A stretch of 8,442 nt of DNA from Rhodospirillales bacterium (lineage in GTDB: Bacteria > Pseudomonadota > Alphaproteobacteria > Acetobacterales > Acetobacteraceae), in assembly GCA_018971455.1 (NCBI GenBank), contig JAGXAV010000067.1:1-8442 (forward strand), in the 5' to 3' direction. Within the stretch, counting starts at the first letter, position 1; the number at the start of each line of letters is the position of its first letter. A program made the translations under genes and the position numbers. The notes under the pieces were generated by a model, which was given only the letters and a program-made list of their open reading frames with translations, was not told where the DNA came from and searched no databases. This document shows, in pieces, positions 6,902 to 8,442 of this stretch.

Positions 6902-6905
6902 GTGA
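6837..6905 (+). CDS. Possible 22-codon arginine-rich leader ORF coupled to the efflux gene
   Basis: An ATG at 6837 opens 22 sense codons ending in TGA at 6903-6905. The stop overlaps the GTG start of the transporter at 6902-6904 as GTGA, a classic arrangement for translational coupling. AAGGA lies just upstream of the ATG, with a spacing of 3 bases that is shorter than ideal. The peptide is strongly basic: five Arg, one Lys and one His, with RR and RRK clusters. The same frame has an alternative ATG at 6786 (39 codons), facing the DUF1217 start, and a later one at 6885 (6 codons). Nothing about it resembles a known protein. It could be a leader peptide that senses ribosome stalling, or a chance frame; overlap with the start codon and an SD-like motif are the only support. 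Confidence 0.3.
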   Translation: MNAVLRRPGHRRKLRGMENAAP

Positions 6906-8275
6906 CCGAGACGAGCGACGGCCTGCCGCCCGCCCTGCGCGGGCGCGCCATGCTGGCCCTGGGCATCGCCATCAGCGTGGCGGTGCTCGATTCCTCCATC
7001 GCCAACATCGCGCTGCCCACCATTGCCGGCGATCTGCACGTCTCGCCGGCCTCCTCGGTCTGGGTTGTCAACGCCTACCAGATCGCCGTCACCATTTCGC
7101 TGCTGCCCTTCTCGGCCCTCGGTGACATCTACGGCTACCGGCGGGTCTACACGCTGGGCCTGGCAGTGTTCACGGCCGCCTCGCTGGTCTGCGCGCTGTC
7201 CGGCTCGCTGCCGATCCTCATCCTTGGCCGTCTGATCCAGGGGTTGGGCGGCGCCGGGCTGATGAGCGTGAACGCCGCCATCGTGCGCACCATCTATCCG
7301 CGCGCCCTGCTCGGCCGCGGCCTCGGCCTCAATTCCCTGATCGTCGCTACCTCGTCGGCGATCGGCCCGTCGGTCGCCGCGGCCATCCTCTCGGTGGCCC
7401 ACTGGCCCTGGCTGTTCGCCGTCAATGTGCCGCTCGGCCTGCTCGCGCTCGCCATGACGCGCTCGCTGCCGCGCTCGGAGCGGTCGGGGCACCGCTTCGA
7501 TCTCGCCAGCGCCCTGCTCAGCGCGCTGACCTTCGGCCTCTTCGTCTGGTCGCTCGACGGGCTGGGGCATGGCCAGGCCGGCGCCGTGTCGGCCGGCGCG
7601 CTGCTGATCGCGGGGCTGTGCGGCGCCATCTTCGTGCGCCGCCAGCTCGCCCTCGCCCATCCCATGCTGCCGATGGACCTGTTCCGCAATCCGGTCTTCT
7701 CGCTGTCGGTGGCGACGTCGATCTGCTCCTTCTGCGCGCAGACCATCGCCTATGTGGCGCTGCCCTTCCTGTTCGAGGCGGGCGGCATGTCGCCGATCGG
7801 CACCGGCATCCTGATGACGCCGTGGCCGGCCACGGTGGCCATCGTGGCCCCCATCTCGGGCCGCCTGTCAGACCGGCTCTCGGCCGGCCTGATGGGCGGC
7901 GTGGGCCTCACCATCATGGCGATCGGGCTGTTGCTGATCGCCTTCATGCCGGCCCATGCCCCGTGGTGGAGCGTGATGGGGCGCATGGCGCTGACCGGCG
8001 GCGGGTTCGCATTGTTCCAATCTCCCAACAACCGCCTGCTGCTGGGCAGCGTGCCGCGCGAGCGCAGCGGCGCCGGCAGCGGCATGCTGTCCACCGCCCG
8101 CCAGCTTGGCCAATCGACCGGGGCGGCGCTGGCCGCGGTGTCGTTCGGCCTGACCGAGGCCGGCGGCGTGCGCCAGGGTGCTCTGGTCGCCGTGCTGGCC
8201 GGGGCGGGCTTCGCGGGCCTCGCCGCGGTCGTCAGTTCCTTGCGCCTGCTGCGGGTGCAAGGCGAGGGCGCCTGA
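6902..8275 (+). CDS. MFS drug-efflux transporter, DHA2 (14-TM) type
   Basis: This is a proton-driven inner-membrane exporter of the EmrB/QacA-like branch of the major facilitator superfamily, and its substrate is unknown. The 457-residue product shows motif D1 in TM1 (LDSSIANIALPTIAGDL, 29-45, with Asp30), motif A in the TM2-3 loop (GDIYGYRR, 74-81), motif B in TM4 (GRLIQGLGGAGLM, with Arg110) and motif C in TM5 (SSAIGPSVAA). About 14 hydrophobic segments can be traced, near 17-36, 52-72, 83-101, 104-128, 143-163, 168-186, 201-219, 228-246, 267-290, 300-318, 332-350, 354-373, 397-417 and 426-446. At 457 residues it is on the short side for DHA2 pumps. The GTG at 6902 is the first start codon in this frame after a stop at 6827-6829, and GGAG precedes it by 11 bases; the next ATG is residue 17, at the edge of TM1. 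There is no adjacent membrane-fusion (EmrA-like) or regulator gene in the window. Confidence 0.92.
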   Translation: MTETSDGLPPALRGRAMLALGIAISVAVLDSSIANIALPTIAGDLHVSPASSVWVVNAYQIAVTISLLPFSALGDIYGYRRVYTLGLAVFTAASLVCALSGSLPILILGRLIQGLGGAGLMSVNAAIVRTIYPRALLGRGLGLNSLIVATSSAIGPSVAAAILSVAHWPWLFAVNVPLGLLALAMTRSLPRSERSGHRFDLASALLSALTFGLFVWSLDGLGHGQAGAVSAGALLIAGLCGAIFVRRQLALAHPMLPMDLFRNPVFSLSVATSICSFCAQTIAYVALPFLFEAGGMSPIGTGILMTPWPATVAIVAPISGRLSDRLSAGLMGGVGLTIMAIGLLLIAFMPAHAPWWSVMGRMALTGGGFALFQSPNNRLLLGSVPRERSGAGSGMLSTARQLGQSTGAALAAVSFGLTEAGGVRQGALVAVLAGAGFAGLAAVVSSLRLLRVQGEGA

Positions 8276-8442
8276 TCACCGCGCGGCCATCGCCGCGAAC
8301 AGGGCGGCCATCGCGCATCCCGTGCGGTAGAACACGGGCGGCTGGCCGCACGGGGCCGGCACGCGGATGCGCCGGCCGCCTGGATGAGTGGCGCCGCTCC
8401 ACACATGCACCCACTCCGCGCCGGCCGGCAGATAGACCGGCC
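8276..8442 (-). CDS. GH31 alpha-glycosidase, C-terminal 54 residues (5' part outside window)
   Basis: Only the 3' end of this gene is visible, running in from the right edge to a TGA (complement of 8276-8278). The 54 residues include VYLPAGAEWVHVWSG, a glycine pair at 21-22 and VPAPCGQPPVFYRTG, ending in AALFAAMAAR. This matches the C-terminal beta-sandwich of GH31 enzymes, where the pattern YLP..EWVHvWSG....GG....V.APlGqPPVFYR is familiar; the PPVFYR ending suggests the alpha-glucosidase YihQ/sulfoquinovosidase subgroup. Catalytic residues lie outside the window, so the substrate (alpha-glucoside or sulfoquinovoside) is open. The stop codon directly abuts that of the convergent efflux gene, with no base between them. 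Confidence 0.8.
   Translation of the reverse strand, partial: PVYLPAGAEWVHVWSGATHPGGRRIRVPAPCGQPPVFYRTGCAMAALFAAMAAR
8282..8297 (+). terminator. Terminator-like hairpin just past the efflux gene
   Basis: CGCGGC (8282-8287) pairs with GCCGCG (8292-8297) around the 4-base loop CATC, starting 6 bases after the transporter stop. It lies inside the last codons of the convergent GH31 gene because the two genes leave no spacer. No T-run follows (AACAGGG). The stem is short and such stems are common in GC-rich DNA, so support is mainly its position. Confidence 0.3.

Noticed and set aside
6788..7660. N-terminal extension of the DUF1217 frame across the antisense of the transporter gene
   Set aside because: The extension is Arg/Gly/Gln/Asp-rich shadow sequence; the ATG at 6787 has a clear GGAGG and gives the family-typical N-terminus.
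8232..8414. A 60-codon - strand ORF at the right edge starting MGACVERRHSS
   Set aside because: It is the wrong frame; the neighbouring frame ending at 8276 gives the recognisable GH31 C-terminus and runs off the window edge.

Overview
The window reads as a GC-rich (roughly two-thirds or more G+C by eye) chromosomal stretch of an alphaproteobacterium. The reasons are the recO-parC gene order, the alphaproteobacterial style of both proteins, and a DUF1217 protein, a family I know mainly from Alphaproteobacteria. Acetobacteraceae or a relative is my guess, but family level cannot be fixed from the sequence. There are six genes I regard as complete or nearly so, one gene fragment at each edge, and one possible short leader ORF. 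I see no rRNA, tRNA, CRISPR, insertion sequence or phage signature.

Left block (1-3435, + strand): the 3' part of a Nudix hydrolase gene, recO (recombinational repair) and parC (topoisomerase IV subunit A), tightly packed and probably co-transcribed. The recO ribosome binding site lies in the Nudix stop codon. The parC ribosome binding site lies wholly inside a perfect 7-bp hairpin. parC meets a convergent gene across a 7-bp gap, and an 8-bp GC hairpin spans that junction and could stop transcription from both sides.

Middle block (3443-6787, - strand, read right to left): a DUF1217 protein whose composition resembles exported flagellar axial proteins, then an M20-family zinc carboxypeptidase/deacylase, then a serine hydrolase of the class C beta-lactamase/esterase fold. 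All three point the same way. A strong hairpin follows the DUF1217 gene, so it may be partly insulated from the two hydrolases, which are only 43 bp apart and look like a two-gene hydrolytic unit.

Right block (6788-8442): a 114-bp divergent control region, then a DHA2-type drug-efflux transporter on the + strand with a GTG start. A 22-codon, arginine-rich reading frame preceded by an AAGGA motif ends in a TGA that overlaps that GTG start, so the pump may be translationally coupled to a leader peptide. The transporter stop codon directly abuts the stop codon of a convergent gene fragment whose 54 visible residues look like the C-terminus of a GH31 alpha-glycosidase, possibly a sulfoquinovosidase. 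No wholly new system is obvious. The best leads are the leader ORF at the efflux gene, the SD-sequestering hairpin before parC, and the orphan flagellin-like DUF1217 gene next to two hydrolases.
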